DNA from: Heterodera schachtii
Taxonomy: Eukaryota; Nematoda; Chromadorea; Rhabditida; Heteroderidae
Assembly: GCA_023374025.1 (NCBI GenBank)
Contig: SIJG01000107.1
Coordinates: 169,110-233,109, forward strand
Length of the DNA stretch: 64,000 nt
Reading direction: 5' to 3'
Numbering within the stretch: position 1 is the first letter of the stretch; every line of letters starts with the position of its first letter. Below the pieces are notes generated by a model, which was not told where the DNA came from, made no database searches, and saw only the letters and a program-made list of their open reading frames with translations. Both the position numbers and the translations under genes were made by a program. Shown here piece by piece: positions 45,867 through 58,180 of this stretch.

Positions 45867-46532
45867 ATGGCCCTTCTTCTCGCCAAATTCGCCCTCGCTT
45901 TGTTTTTCATTCTTTCAGAAGTGACAAAAGGGAACGGACAAAATGGTTAATTAATAATAATTAAATAAAATATTTAAATATTCGATTTTGTTTTGTTTAG
46001 GATACCATAATCTGATGTATTACCACCCCCAGCAGCAGGTGATCACTGATCACTCACTGATCAGTCGATTTTGTTTTTTACCCATTTGATTTTAATAAAA
46101 CGTCGTTTTTTAAAAAATTGATCGTTTAGCAAAATGCGCCGCTTCTCAGTTCGCTTCAGCAGTGCCAGCAACAGCTGAACGATTTGCAGCAGCAAATCGC
46201 GTCAATGCAAAATCAGAAAACGGTGGGCAAAAACGAAAGTAAAGGGGAAAATGTATGGATTAATATGGCGATTTTGTTCTTTTGGATGATTGGGGGGGGG
46301 GGAAATTGTGGGACAAAAACAATGGAAAAGCGTTTGTTTAGCCAACGGCGAATTCGCCCTCGGGCAACGGCACGCAAACGCAGCAGGGGACAGACAGCGC
46401 AAAGAATCTTTTGGAGGAAGTGGTGGTGGCGAATTCGAGCACGAAATTCGTAAAAAGCGCATTCACATGAAAAGGGAGACGAAGAAAAAGAAAGGACAGA
46501 GAAAAGTTAAAGGAATTGGACAAAACAAATAA
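45867..46532 (+). CDS. Small secreted Gln-rich protein with strongly basic C-terminus
   Basis: Exon 1 encodes a clean signal peptide (MALLLAKFALALFFILSEV) followed by TKGNGQN. Exon 2 is short (GYHNLMYYHPQQQ, from 46002). Exon 3 is Gln-rich and coiled-coil-like (CQQQLNDLQQQIASMQNQ, near 46160-46220). The last exon (from about 46330) gives RQRKESFGGSGGGEFEHEIR and then KKRIHMKRETKKKKGQRKVK before the stop at 46530-46532. About 125 residues. A secreted protein with an NLS-like lysine/arginine tail fits the profile of effectors that act in host nuclei, but no homologue is recognised and the last junction is unresolved. Confidence 0.6.
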
Positions 46533-46635
46533 ATAAAAGCGAAATTCAATTCCATTTTCAAATGCATAAACAAATGTGACACTGTCAGAGAATTAAGACT
46601 CAAAATCAAAAAGACCAATCCCCGAGAATTTGCAA

Positions 46636-49292
46636 TTATTTGGCCATCGCCTGCTTTTGCTTTTCCTCCGCCGGCCCCTCAAAAAACATCTGTCCCAATT
46701 TGCTTTTGCTTTCGATTCGCCGCTGTCTCTCCTCCTTTTGAGCTTTCTCGTCGGTTGTGTTTGTCTGCTGCTGTGCGAAATGTGAACCTAATGAAAAGAG
46801 CAATTAATTAAAGTTTGTCGGTGTTATTGTACATAATTTAGTATTAATTTTCCAACGTGAAAAGGTATTGGCATTGATCGTATTTATAAAAATGTATTAA
46901 TTTAAATTAATAATCGTTGTGTTTTCCAATGAATGAAAATAATCATTTACATCATATAATAACACGATAATATGTGCTTGTTGCGCGACAATGCGTGACG
47001 TTTGGTTGAAAAATAATGCCGTATTCGTATTCAGTTTAATTTTGGGAGGATACGAGAGGTAATAACATAGGGAAAGTGCCGTGTCTCGACATTTGCATTT
47101 GTGCCCAAAATCAATTTCAAATTTATATTTTTTTCAATTCGAAAGAAAACATAAATAAGTGGCAGAAAGTGAACAATGAATATTTCTTTTTAAATAAATA
47201 TTTCGATGCGGATTTTCTGTATAGGCAAAATTTTTCGGCCCAAAGACTTACTAAATAATTTCCAAAAATTTTTGACCCAATATACTCATGAATATGTTTG
47301 GTGCAAAATCTATTAACAATTGATTTAAATTGAAGAATTTTTAGACCATAATAATTCTTAAAATATCAAAAAAATTTCCTTTTTTTGACAAATCTTTAAA
47401 AGTTTCGCTAAAATTAAAAAAAAAAAGAATTCCGACAGCGAATAAAGGCAAATCCGATCGGCATCATTTATTTTATTTTTTCAATTGCCCGAATCTCATC
47501 TTTTCTCATCCCGAGCAACTATAAATCTCAAAATTGGAATAATATCTTTAAAGCATATTAATGCAAGTAAAATTTGAATATGTAGACCTGGGTTCGAAAA
47601 AACATGGTACTCAAAATTCAAAAATCAGCGAATTTTTTCGATTTTTATTTTTTTGGACTTAATAGAACAAGTTACCAGTTTTGATCAGTGATCACACACA
47701 GTTCAAGAAAGAACGAAAATCACAAATATTTTCATGCGATTAAAAAAAAAGGAAATTAAAAAAATTTCTGAAGGATTTGCCAACCAATTTAATAATATTT
47801 TATGTTTTTACCATTGTTTTGTTCTGTTGCGACTGTTTCTCCGCCCCTTTTGTCGTTCCTTTTGACATTTAATAAATTCGGTAGGTTTTCCATTTGATTT
47901 TGTTCAATATTTCCATTCGGAGTTGAGATTTCTCTGCTGGCTAAAATCCTTTTTTTATAAAGATAATTTTTTTTTATTTCATTTTGGGTGTATTTCCCCC
48001 CCCCCCAAAAAAATATTCTCAAGCAATCTAAAAAAACAGAAATTGTCTTGAAAATTCAAACATTGCGACGGGTGGAAACGAAACGGTCCCTCACAGTCAT
48101 TTTTCCAATTGTTTATTTTTACCTGCCATTTTCAAAGGCCTTTTTGTGGCGCATTCGAAGCACACTTTGTCAAGTCGACCATTGATCTTTTTACAACTGT
48201 AAATCGGCAGATGATTTCATTTTTAATGGATTTCTAAAATCTCCAGCAGCAGAGAAAATCCTAGGATTTTGGCTTGGAGGGGTACCGCTGCCTGGTGAGG
48301 ACCCTTTTTCACACCAATATTTTTTCTCGGAGTTATTCCACCCTTAACCCCGCCCCATTCGTTTGCCTTGGACCACTCACTTGAAACATTGCCAAACTCC
48401 CGTCAATGCTCGACCGATTGCCTCGCGCTGGGCTTCCGTTGGGTGTCCCTTTTCGCAGCTTTGGCACTCATAACGGAGGATTGAGTTGCGCTTGCGACAC
48501 CTTCCAAGTGGGGATAAAGTCGGCATTATTCGGTCATCACTCTCCCCCCCCCCTCCTTTTCGGCACTCACTTCTCACAAATCCAAGTCCATCCCTTCTCA
48601 TTTTCTGCCGCCCTTCCGTCCCTTTTCGTATTTTGCGGCTCAATCGTCGCCTTAAAATAACAAAATTGAGGTAATATTTTGTGATTTTACTGACCACCGT
48701 CGGCATTTTTGCCATTTTTATTTGTCCTTTAAATTGATCCGTCGCTTCCGCTCCGTTTTTTTGCAGCAAATTGCACACCTTAAAAAGGCAACGAATTGTT
48801 CCCCGTAGCCACAATTGTCATTTTCTTTTTTTGGCTTTCTCTCACCAAATTTGTCGCCGTCAATGCCAATTGGACGAGTCTCTCGGACAATTGCACAATT
48901 TGCTGTTGCGAAGTCGCCAAAGGCTCATTTTGAGAGGGCAATTGCATCTGAACTTTGGGGTTGGAAAAGGAAATGTTATTAAATTAAATTAAGGGATATC
49001 TAAAAAGGAAAAACCTTGTCAAATTGGTCTAAGATTTGTTGGATTTGGTCATTCCGTTGCGAAGAATTCGAGTGTTGCTGGCGGGTCTAAAAATAATAAA
49101 TGGAATAGCAATGTTTAAGGGGTATTATTTGGAAAAAGCAGTTTTTTGTTATTTTATTAAAACCTGCTCAAAAATCGTTGGCGAACGACGAACGCAAAAA
49201 AATTCAGAGTTTGAAAAAGAACGGCGAAAAACCAAAAGTGTCACTTCTTTTGGAAGATATTTTGTGGTAAAAACATTAGCAAATAGGGCCAT
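46636..49292 (-). CDS. Protein with two tandem RanBP2-type (NZF) zinc fingers
   Basis: Assembled from at least eight minus-strand exons. MALFANVFTTKYLPKEV (start 49292) leads through TRQQHSNSSQRNDQIQQIL (near 49085) to a helical region (SQQQIVQLSERLVQLALTAT, near 48880) and VCNLLQKNGAEATDQFKGQ (near 48770). Two zinc fingers follow. The first, WICEKCRKRNSILRYECQSC, is joined over an intron at about 48577-48506. The second, WQCFNCKKINGRLDKVCFEC, is joined over an intron between about 48376 and 48195. Both match W-x-C-x2-C-x3-N-x6-C-x2-C exactly. Such fingers bind ubiquitin or single-stranded RNA. A disordered tail and a final Glu/Lys-rich exon (QKEERQRRIESKSKLGQMFF) end at 46636. Reading-frame continuity across both split fingers is strong evidence. 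Which family it belongs to is not known. Confidence 0.72.
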
Positions 49293-50953
49293 TTGAAGCT
49301 CTTTATTTATTTATTTATTAGTCATTAAAAAAATTCGCTTACTTTTTCAAAAAAGATAAAAAAATGGTTTAAAATCGCAAAACTTGGTCATTTGCTGGAG
49401 AAAATCTATGAATTTTAAAAATTTTATACTGGCGCCGGAAAATTATAAAAAATGTGAGTGTAATTTTACAATAATAATTGGTTCACATTTTTAGGCACTA
49501 AAAACTGCCAATATGCAATTAGATCGAATAGATTAGATAAAATACGCATATAATGAAAAATTGGAAAAATAAAGATTAAATTTAATGCCCCTCCTACGCA
49601 ATTGTGTTTTTCCTTCCCACGGAATTGTTCTATAAAAGGGGGACCCAACTCTCACTGCCTTGCCGCTTTTTGTCTCCTTTTTGATGAAATTTCTTAAGAA
49701 AATGGGGCTCTTATGCAGTTTAGGGCCCATAAATATTTTTCAATTTTTTTTCTCACTTTCTATGCAAAATACACCAATAGGTATATAGGTTTTTGAAGTC
49801 GCTAAACACGAATCCGGCATTCATTTCGACCAATTTCGAACCCCGGACCCGAACTCGAGCAAAAGATCGGAAATCATTGAGTTTCACTTTTCACCAAAAA
49901 GCAAATCTATTACCCCCTAAATTGTTTTCAATGATTAAATGGCCGTTCGTTGGCTGTTGCTCGCCTCTCTAATTCAAAATCAGCTGGCTTTTGTCCGTTA
50001 CTCTGCATTTTTGAAAGTCTTGAATTCACCAGTAGTTGCTGCTGGGTTATAGTGAAATGTGAATTTACGATTTTTTATTCGAGTTCGGGTCCGGGGTTCT
50101 GGTGGTAATGGATGCCGGATTCATGATCAACGACCCTGAAAACCTATATAAAAAATAGAAAAAAAATTAGAAATTTTATGGGCCCTAAACTGCATAAGAG
50201 CCGAAAATGGTATACTTTTTCAGAAAATTTCCCATTTTTCATTAAAAAAGTTTATTGCCGGTAAAAATTTTGCTATTTTAATAAATTTATTTAATCATTG
50301 TCTAAAAATGGCCAATTTTATGTTTTTTGTTGTTTAAAAAGAAAGAAAATATTATTTTAATGGAATTATTTAAAACCGGGACCTGAGAGGACTGCGAATT
50401 CCGGGCCTCGTAAACCTATTAAATTGTAACTTTTCAAATTTCGCTTTTATAAAAATTTAAATTTGATGAGCAAATCACAGACTCATGTTACTCGCCGACT
50501 TCAGCAGTTTTCTCACTTTTAATCTCAGAATGTAAAAGCTGCCCTTAAAAATTGCTCCTTCTGTTGGAATAAAAATATGACTATTTTTTAAGAAATTTGA
50601 GCGATCGAATGAAGACAAAGTGAACTCAAATTAACAGCTACAAATCAAACTACGACCCGTAAAAAGGCAAGAGTTCGTATCGTAACATTCATTTTCGCCT
50701 TCCGACGGATGTTTCGCGGGCGTAGTCAACAATGCCAACCAATTGCGTTTGAACAGTAAAAAATCTCGAACAGCTCAAAAGTGGCGGAAGCAAACTGAAA
50801 CCGTTTCTCATCGTAAATCCGAAAAGCGATCGGCAGAAATCGAATGGTACAAAAGTTTCACCGTCAAATAAATATATTTTGTAAATAAGTTACAAGTTGA
50901 GACATGAAAATAAAGCTCTGTTCTCAGTGACTAAAGCATCCATCGCTCATCAC
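49293..50953. other. Intergenic spacer holding a foldback element
   Basis: AT-rich. Contains the palindromic element at 49706-50202 and otherwise no gene or clear repeat. Confidence 0.5.
49706..50202. mobile_element. 497-bp foldback element, GGCTCTTATGCAG termini
   Basis: Near-palindromic: GGCTCTTATGCAGTTTAGGG at the left, its inverse at the right, with arms of roughly 200 bp meeting in the middle through CCGGACCCGAACTCGA. The perfect 8-bp duplication GAAAATGG lies at 49698-49705 and 50203-50210. It shares a block (AACACGA, GACCAATTTCGAACCCC) with the foldback MITE at 30163. Transcription would yield long double-stranded RNA. Confidence 0.85.
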
Positions 50954-53900
50954 TCACTTCACTTCCACCACATTCACTTTTGGCTGTTGTTTGCCCGTCC
51001 CGTTCTGTTGCTGTCGTTTCACCGATGCGTCATCGTTCAGTCTCATGAACACATTCGTCACGGGCACCGGCGTACTCCGTTTGATCGGTTGCGGCGTTTT
51101 TCCCCTGAGGTGTCTCTGCTGCGGTTGTTGCGTCGTCGGCGCGTTGTCTTGCGAAGTGACGAAACTTTTTTCACCACTTTTCGGCGTTGGCTCTTCCCAC
51201 AAATTGACCTCAGCGAACTTTCCCTCTTTCAGCTTATCCCATATTTCGGTGTTGTTCGGATTCAATCGATGAACCGGCAAATGGCTGAGACCCGTCAAAC
51301 GGTCAATTTGTGTGATCGCAATACTTGCCAGTGTCCTATGATTTTGATAGGAAATGCGAAACCATTCTCCGTCCATGGGTTGCAACTGGTGGGAGATAAG
51401 TGGAAGCACTCTGAAAAAGGTATTTCCAATATGAACGCGTTTCTTTACCGGGAAATTTTGAAAATTTGGCCTGATTTTGTAAAATTTTTTTGTCCAATTC
51501 CATATTTTTAAGGCTTTTGGGTACGCTTTCTTCTCTCTCCCATTCCCTTTTCTCGACCCCACCCCTTCTGCTGATTGTCAGATTTGAATTTACTTGCTGC
51601 CCTTTGCAGATGCCATTCGCGTGAAGCGCCTCGTCTGTTCGTCGTAGAACAACCAATACATCTCGTCCCCTTTTGTGTGTGTAAACATCACAATCCCTTC
51701 CAATGATTGCTTTTGCTGCTGCGTCGGTTGAATGCCTTTGCTGCTCTCCACCGTTTCAATGGCTTTTCCGAGTTTTACCATTGCATTTGCTATTGGCACC
51801 ACCGTTGGCGACGGCACTTCTTTTGAAGAAAAGGCGGTCACGGCATTTGGTGTGGGTGTGGGCGCTTGTGAGTGTGAGGCGATGTTGCTGCATTTTTGCA
51901 AAAGTTTTTGGTGTCTCATGGAGCTAATTGGCGCACCAAAAGCACCGTCCTTAATGGAAAATAATAATTTTATTCAGAAAAAAAATGTGGAAGGAATTCT
52001 TTAACTTAATAATGCGGAATTGTTACTTATAGTACAATAAATTTTAGCTTAATCGGTTCACGGTAAGTTATAAAAGCAGAATAAAAAGACGGTTCCTATA
52101 ATTTTGAACATACTATAGAATGTCCGATTTCATAGTCATTTTTTAAAATTGAACCGTTAGTCATTTTAAATTAAATCGAATTTAATTAATACTGTCACAA
52201 ATAAATTAAAAGAATTAGTCGTAATTTTTAAGCAAATCGCCGCACCTGCACTGTGATTTTGCTGAAATGTTCGTGCAATTGGAACTCGCTGCTGCTCCGT
52301 CCGTCCTCCTTTTTGCGTGGGCTGTTTTTCGTCTCGCAATTTCCTTCCGTTACTTTTGGCTCTTCCAGCGTTTGTCGTTTGCTTTCCGTGTCGACTCGCA
52401 TTTTGGCAATTTCAAGCATTTCGGCCACCATCCAAAGCGGCTGCTGTTGGTCAGGCAATGAAGAGAAACGGGCCCTCACTCGGGCCAATAACAGTGAAGA
52501 AACGGCGTCAGTCCCTTTGCGCTTCATGTTGCTCCAGGCGGACAACAAATCACCATTCAAGTCGATCAGAACACCAAGTCGGTCCACCTTGAGGGAGCCC
52601 ATGCGCAAACACGACATTTGGGAGTCATCGATAGGAAAACAGAGTTCGAACTGAATTTACTTGGCAATTTTATACCAAATTAATAAATTTAGACTTTAAA
52701 TTACACTCATAAGCTACAAAAAGTTATCATTTGCATTGCAATTAATCAGAAAGATCAAATTACCAAATGTTGAGCCATTTTTCCAGTACTTTTAGAAATA
52801 AGGCGAACTGAAGGAAATTCGGGCAAGGATTCTTGGGGAAATTGGTCGGAAAGAACATCGGAGTCAACAGAAGTGAACGCCGGGGATTGCCAGGCAATAA
52901 CATTCAAAGCCAACCGAACGGGGTAATTAAAGCAATCGACATCACTGAAAGGGAAATTGGAGAAATGTCTAATTGGAAAATTAACATCAAAGAGAAGCCG
53001 ACGGTGTCGCCCACATTTGCCCTCCAGCAGCCGTCGTTGCGACCTTCGGTTTTTAAAATTCGACCAAAAGCGAATTTTCCATCGCGTAAGCACAGAATGA
53101 AACCCATTCCATTTCTTTCGTCCTCAGATTCAATGACCAAATCGAGCAGAATGCCCCATTCTTTGGAAGCGCCGAGGGAAACGGACAGAACGGAGGGGGC
53201 CAATGGGTCAACATTGACCTGAAAATAAACAATTGAAGGACTTTTTAAAATTAAATTTGATATTGCAGGGAATGAGTTTTCAGCATGAAATCGGCCGTTT
53301 CAATTGGCGAAGTTTCGATATAATCAGTAATTTCGCATCCACTCCATGGCTATTGATTGTTGAAAAATTCATTTTTGACATCCAATCCGTAAATAAATTT
53401 AATTTTTAATTCATTTTTAAATTACTAAAAAGGAAGGATATTAAAAAGCTTTTTAAATTTATCTATTTGAGGAGGCATTTTCATTGTGTATCGAAATGTC
53501 GCAAATGGAAACGGGTTGCCCTCTTGAAATCCTAACATGTTACACAAAAACTGATTTATAAACAAATCATACCCTGTGAAAATGCTCCACTGCATCGAGT
53601 GTCCATTGCGGCGGTTTTATGCTCGGCCCGGGCCCTTGGCAATCCCTGAAAAGTGGCATACATTTTTTTAATAAATAAATTTATATAATACAATGTCAAA
53701 AAAGCAAAACACTGCTCCCCCGGACGGATGTTCAATTCGGCCAGTCGTTCTTCGCTGAAATTAATTTTGCCTGGCGCTTCCAACCGAGGCGAAACGAAAT
53801 TGAAGTGCATTTTGTCATTAAAAGAAGTTGGTGAAGTGACACGCCAAGTGCAGCCAAAACATTTGAAGTTGGGGACAAAGAAAATGGGAAGGCAAAGCTA

Positions 53901-54283
53901 AAAACAGAAGGGAATTATCAATGGGTAGCAGAATAATTTCAACAGCATTAGAAACATTTTATGGCAGACCCAATCCGTCGGATCATTTGCCATGTTGTGC
54001 CGTGGTTCACCTGAATGCGATCCCCGCGTGTTCCGCCACTCCCCGCGTCCCTCCGTGGCATAATCCGTGTCGGCAACCGTTCCTCCGCTACCTCCCAATT
54101 TCGCCTCGTGCCTTTTACCAAGTCGAACCGGTACCATTTGCCAATTTGCACACCGGGAAACACCATCCTCACTTCAATGGCGTTTAAGTCGTTCTCATAA
54201 ACCATCAGACAAGTCCCATTTTCTTCGTCAACGCCGACGCAAATTGCGAAACGCCTTAAGCGATTGGGCATTTCCTTAAACAT
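50954..54283 (-). CDS. Unrecognised multi-exon protein
   Basis: About seven exons with good splice signals. Start at 54283 (MFKEMPNRLRRFAICVGVDE, then GKWYRFDLVKG), donor RIQ|GTGAAC. Next exons: PRLEAPGKINFSEERLAELN (near 53770), PPQWTLDAVEHFHR (near 53600), SVSLGASKEWGILLDLVIES (near 53180), VDCFNYPVRLALNVIAWQSP (near 52940), KVDRLGVLIDLNGDLLSAWS (near 52585), VMFTHTKGDEMYWLFYDEQT (near 51700) and GEWFRISYQNHRTLASIAIT (near 51380). A Pro/Gln-rich tail ends VNVVEVK-stop at 50954. Beta-rich blocks of about 100 residues alternate with disordered Gln/Thr linkers, as in proteins with repeated small barrels. I cannot name a domain. No signal peptide. Exon boundaries are approximate. Confidence 0.6.
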
Positions 54284-55505
54284 TTATTACTAAAAAGAAA
54301 AAGCAAATGTATAATATAAACAGCGAAATTGTCAATCATGTATCGTTTTAAAATACAATAGCATTTTTGAAATTTATGAGTTTAAACAAAACATTGCAAC
54401 GAAGGAAAATAGGATTTTAGATCAGATGGAAGTCTAAGTATAAAAATGGGATGTGTCAGAATGATATGGCAGATCATCATCATCAGTAAGTATAAGCGAA
54501 ATTCATTCAAAGGGATCCGGCCTTTCAGCAGAATTTTTTATAATGAAATGCTAACCGGGAGTACCGGTTTTTTGGTTTTGGTTGGACTAAACGAGCGTAA
54601 ACACTCCTATTGAAATTTTATTCAAAATTCACTGAAAAACCGTAAATAAAATTGTAAAGCATGTCAAACCATCAAAAATTCGTCTAACTTTTTCTCGGCA
54701 GCGGTCAACGCTTGTTTTGACTTAGCGACGCAAAGTGACACCCGCGTAGAAACAGACACTAAATTTTTATTGAATCGTAAGTTATTTTGTCAACAAAAAT
54801 TTTAACCGTAATTCTTTAAAAAATAATGAAAATTAAAAAAAATAACCCTCAATTCCAACATAATACGATTTTTATTTAACACACTAAATGGCGTGGATCA
54901 CTCCCGGAATCCAAGCCAAACAACAAAGCAAAATGTTGATGCAAAAATGGATGGTGCACCCTTGGCGCATTAAGACGGCGATTGGCTACAAATGGAAACT
55001 TCAAAAAACTTTTACCCCATTAAAAAACATACTGGAAAAATGAAGCACAAAATAAGGAGAAGACAATCGCACATACACTGGCACATTTGTATTGTTGAGA
55101 TGTGATAAAAATGATCAACAATTCGCAAAAGGATTTGGCTGGCTTAAAAATTTGGTAAGTATTTTGGGCAATATCTGTTACAAATTGCTTCAAATTTTAT
55201 CACGATCTGCACCGCCGTAACTCAAAGTTTTTTGAAAAAAGCGCGCCGCAAAAAAATGCAGAGACTCATTGTCATTAAAATTGAACTAATTAACATGAAC
55301 ATTATGCACAGATATCTTCAATCATTTCTAATTTGAAAAGACCATACAAAACGGGCAAAGGGGTTGTGTATTAATTTAAATAAAAAATACATAGGTAGTT
55401 TATTTTCATAAAATAAGCCAATTTATTTTATCGTTATTCGTTTCCGAGATAAATACAAAAATTTAAAAATTTAGGTCTATGAAAAAAGTAAGAAAAGCGT
55501 GTGCC

Positions 55506-56734
55506 GACAAAATCCCTACATGACAAAATCCCTACTCAGCAAAAATTGACAAAATCCCTACTCAGCCAAAAATGACAAAATCCCTACTGACAAAATCCCT
55601 ACATGACAAAATCCCTACCCAGCAAAAAATGACAAAATCCCTACTAACCTTGAAAATGACAAAATCCCTACCCGATAAAATCCCTACTCAGATAAAATGA
55701 CAAGTTTCAAAACTTGCCAGCTCTGATAGTCTTGCACGGGAGCAACATATTTTTTATCTTAAGATTTGTTTTATGATTCATTACGTATTTAGAGCAAGAG
55801 TCATTTCTTGAAATCAATTGCCGTGAACACCTTGAAAAGAATCTAAATTTGAGGAAACGGCCACGCATTGCAGACAGGACTATTAGGCCCTGACGAACAC
55901 AATCATTGCGCTGTTTTGGCACAACAGTCAGCAGAGACGGGAAGAGCGCAGATCAAACAGGCCATCAAAGACAACCCACAAATGAAACCATCCCAAACGC
56001 GAGCACAAGTCAGAGCAGGAACTGCCGATGAAACCTTTGACCAGATGGGCACCAATGACGCATTAATGGGAATGATGAGGAAGCGGAAGAGGAAAGGAAG
56101 AATGTCCACCGGACTTTCAGGTACCTTTTAAAAATTTCACACGAATTTTGGTTGGTTTTTCTTTTTAGGAAAGTTTTGACATTGGCACTTCTGCCACAGG
56201 TCTTCAAATACAATGCGTATGTTTTAAACCAAGCAGCAATGATTAAAAACATCAAAAAATTTTAGGTAGTCGCCTCCTCACATCACTGGGTGCGTTCTTG
56301 GCCGCGTTCATCAAGGACATTGACAAACAGTGTGATATTGCACAAGCAATATGCCTACGCAAAATCAGAAGTCGTCGGCTTCGTTGGTGGTCTCCATGTT
56401 AGGAACAATGAAAGCGATGTCGATTCGGAAGATGATTAAGCAAATTGATAAGATTGATGCGCCTTTTTAATATTAAACCCTATTTTTTCCATCACATTAT
56501 CCCGTTGTTACTGCTTTTTTCACTTTTTTTTTGGTTTAAAAATATATTCGAAAAAAAGAACTTTTTTAACTGTCGGTGTTTTTGGTAGGGATTTTGTCAT
56601 TTTCAAGGTTAGTAGGGATTTTGTCATTTTTTGCTGGGTAGGGATTTTGTCAGTAGGGATTTTGTCATTTTTGGCTGAGTAGGGATTTTGTCAATTTTTG
56701 CTGAGTAGGGATTTTGTCATGTAGGGATTTTGTC
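55506..56734. mobile_element. Inverted-array element, TGACAAAATCCCTAC repeats
   Basis: Nine or so copies of GACAAAATCCCTAC with short spacers (CTCAGCAAAAAT and similar) at the left (55506-55690) and an inverted array at the right (56587-56734); the two arms mirror each other spacer by spacer. Between them is a possible remnant of a FLYWCH-containing gene. A clean target duplication was not found. Confidence 0.7.
55874..56131 (+). pseudogene. FLYWCH-type zinc-finger fragment carried by the element
   Basis: Open from an acceptor-like CATTGCAG. It encodes GLLGPDEHNHCAVLAQQSAE, then a helical segment (IKQAIKDNPQMKPSQTRAQV) and a basic patch (MRKRKRKGR). The HNH followed by a helix is how FLYWCH fingers end in proteins tied to Mutator-like elements. 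The WC-containing first half is absent from the sequence before it, so the gene is partial or the exon is missing. A short downstream stretch (near 56280-56440) ends in SEVVGFVGGLHVRNNESDVD. The family call is tentative. Confidence 0.35.
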
Positions 56735-56824
56735 AGCGCGCCAAGAAAAGTCCAAAAATATTTAAATAAAAGTAACCCAACTTTTTTCTCAACAAAAAAG
56801 AAAGTGTTTTGGAATTCCCAGCCC

Positions 56825-58003
56825 GGTGCTGTGTCGATGTGCAAAAAGTCCGAGTGTGGGCGAAGTGCAAAAAGTCCGAATGAGTGGTGATCAGAAGGGG
56901 CGGGTCATTTCAGTACCGAATAATGATTTTAATTAATTAATAATATAACTATTTTAATTTATTAATTTTATTTGCTGGTCCTAATTATAATTTAGATTTA
57001 TATTTAATATTTCCCAAACAAATTACATTTTTGTGAGAGAAATACAGTGCCCCAAAAATTTCTTGACTCAAACCTGAAAAACTATCTTATAGTTCATTTA
57101 AAAACTTGAAATAATTCATGCTTACATAACTTTTGTTGCTGATCAAAAAAGTCTCTTACACCAACTTGATCAGATCACTCCTTCCTAGTGACCGGGACAC
57201 CCAAAATACACTGAAAATTGGGGAAATTTTTCGAAATCCCTAGGGGGCTGGGAAATTTTTTCTAGAGAAAATGGGCAAGCCCACTGGAAAGAGCACAAAA
57301 TTTGCTACCGAATTGGGTTTGGGATGGTGGTTCTACGATTTGTATATAGAAAGTTATACTTGGTTGAATAATTGATCACCACAAAAATGATCAATTTTTG
57401 ATCAGTGCCATAACTTTTCGTAGAAGCATCTAAATTAAACAATCTTGGTATCTTTTGATAGCCCTAAGTGTCCTCTATTTGCTTTTAAGATTTCAAAAAA
57501 TTTGGTTCTGTTTCAAAAAAATTGTGGCTTGTAAATTTCAAAAATTGATTTGGTAAACTTTTTTGGGCAGAATTTTTTTTGAAACTCAACCAAATTTTCT
57601 GAAATTTTAAAGGAAAATAAAGGACACTTAGGGCTATCAAATGATATCAAAAATATTTAATTAGGATGCTTCTTAAAAAAGTTACGGTGCCTTAAATTTG
57701 TCAAATTATTCTATGGTCGTGTCTTTTTTTTGTGGTAGTGTAAACTTAAATAGAGCCAAATATATTTCTTATTATTAGCTTATTATTCAATTATAAATTT
57801 AAATAATTAATTTTTTTTTTTAAAAATTGATTTTTTTTTTAAAAATAAAAAAATAAATTTTTAATAATCATTCGAATAACTCTTCCGTACTGAAATGACC
57901 CGCCCCTTCCGATCACCACTCATTCGGACTTTTTGCACTTCGCCCACACTCGGACTTTTTGCACTTCGCCACACTCGGACTTTTTGCACTTCGACTCACC
58001 ACG
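56825..58003. mobile_element. Element with inverted GTGCAAAAAGTCCGA arrays
   Basis: Ends GGTGCTGTGTCGATGTGC and, inverted, CGTGGTGAGTCGAAGTGC. Two to three copies of AAGTGCAAAAAGTCCGAGTG lie at each end, then GGGGCGGGTCATTTCAGTAC in both arms. The perfect 9-bp duplication TCCCAGCCC (56816-56824 and 58004-58012) lies inside the terminal CCCAGCCCTA of an older element. The interior is AT-rich and contains another palindrome (blocks near 57445-57475 and 57615-57650 around AGCCCTAAGTGTCC). Confidence 0.82.
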
Positions 58004-58180
58004 TCCCAGCCCTATTAATCACATATTAGGCCCTTTTGGTGAGAAAATAATGTAAAAATTGGCGTATTTAATGCGTGCAGCTGTGTTTTTCAAGAACTGT
58101 TCTTCATCTACCTCCATATAACAATAAATATATTTTCTGCTGGCCACCTTTTTCGTCCTTTCTTTACGGACGGTCAAAAT

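Noticed and set aside
45548..45910. Minus-strand frame of 120 codons
   Set aside because: It overlaps antisense the signal-peptide exon of the gene at 45867, lacks splice or domain evidence, and is compositionally less protein-like.
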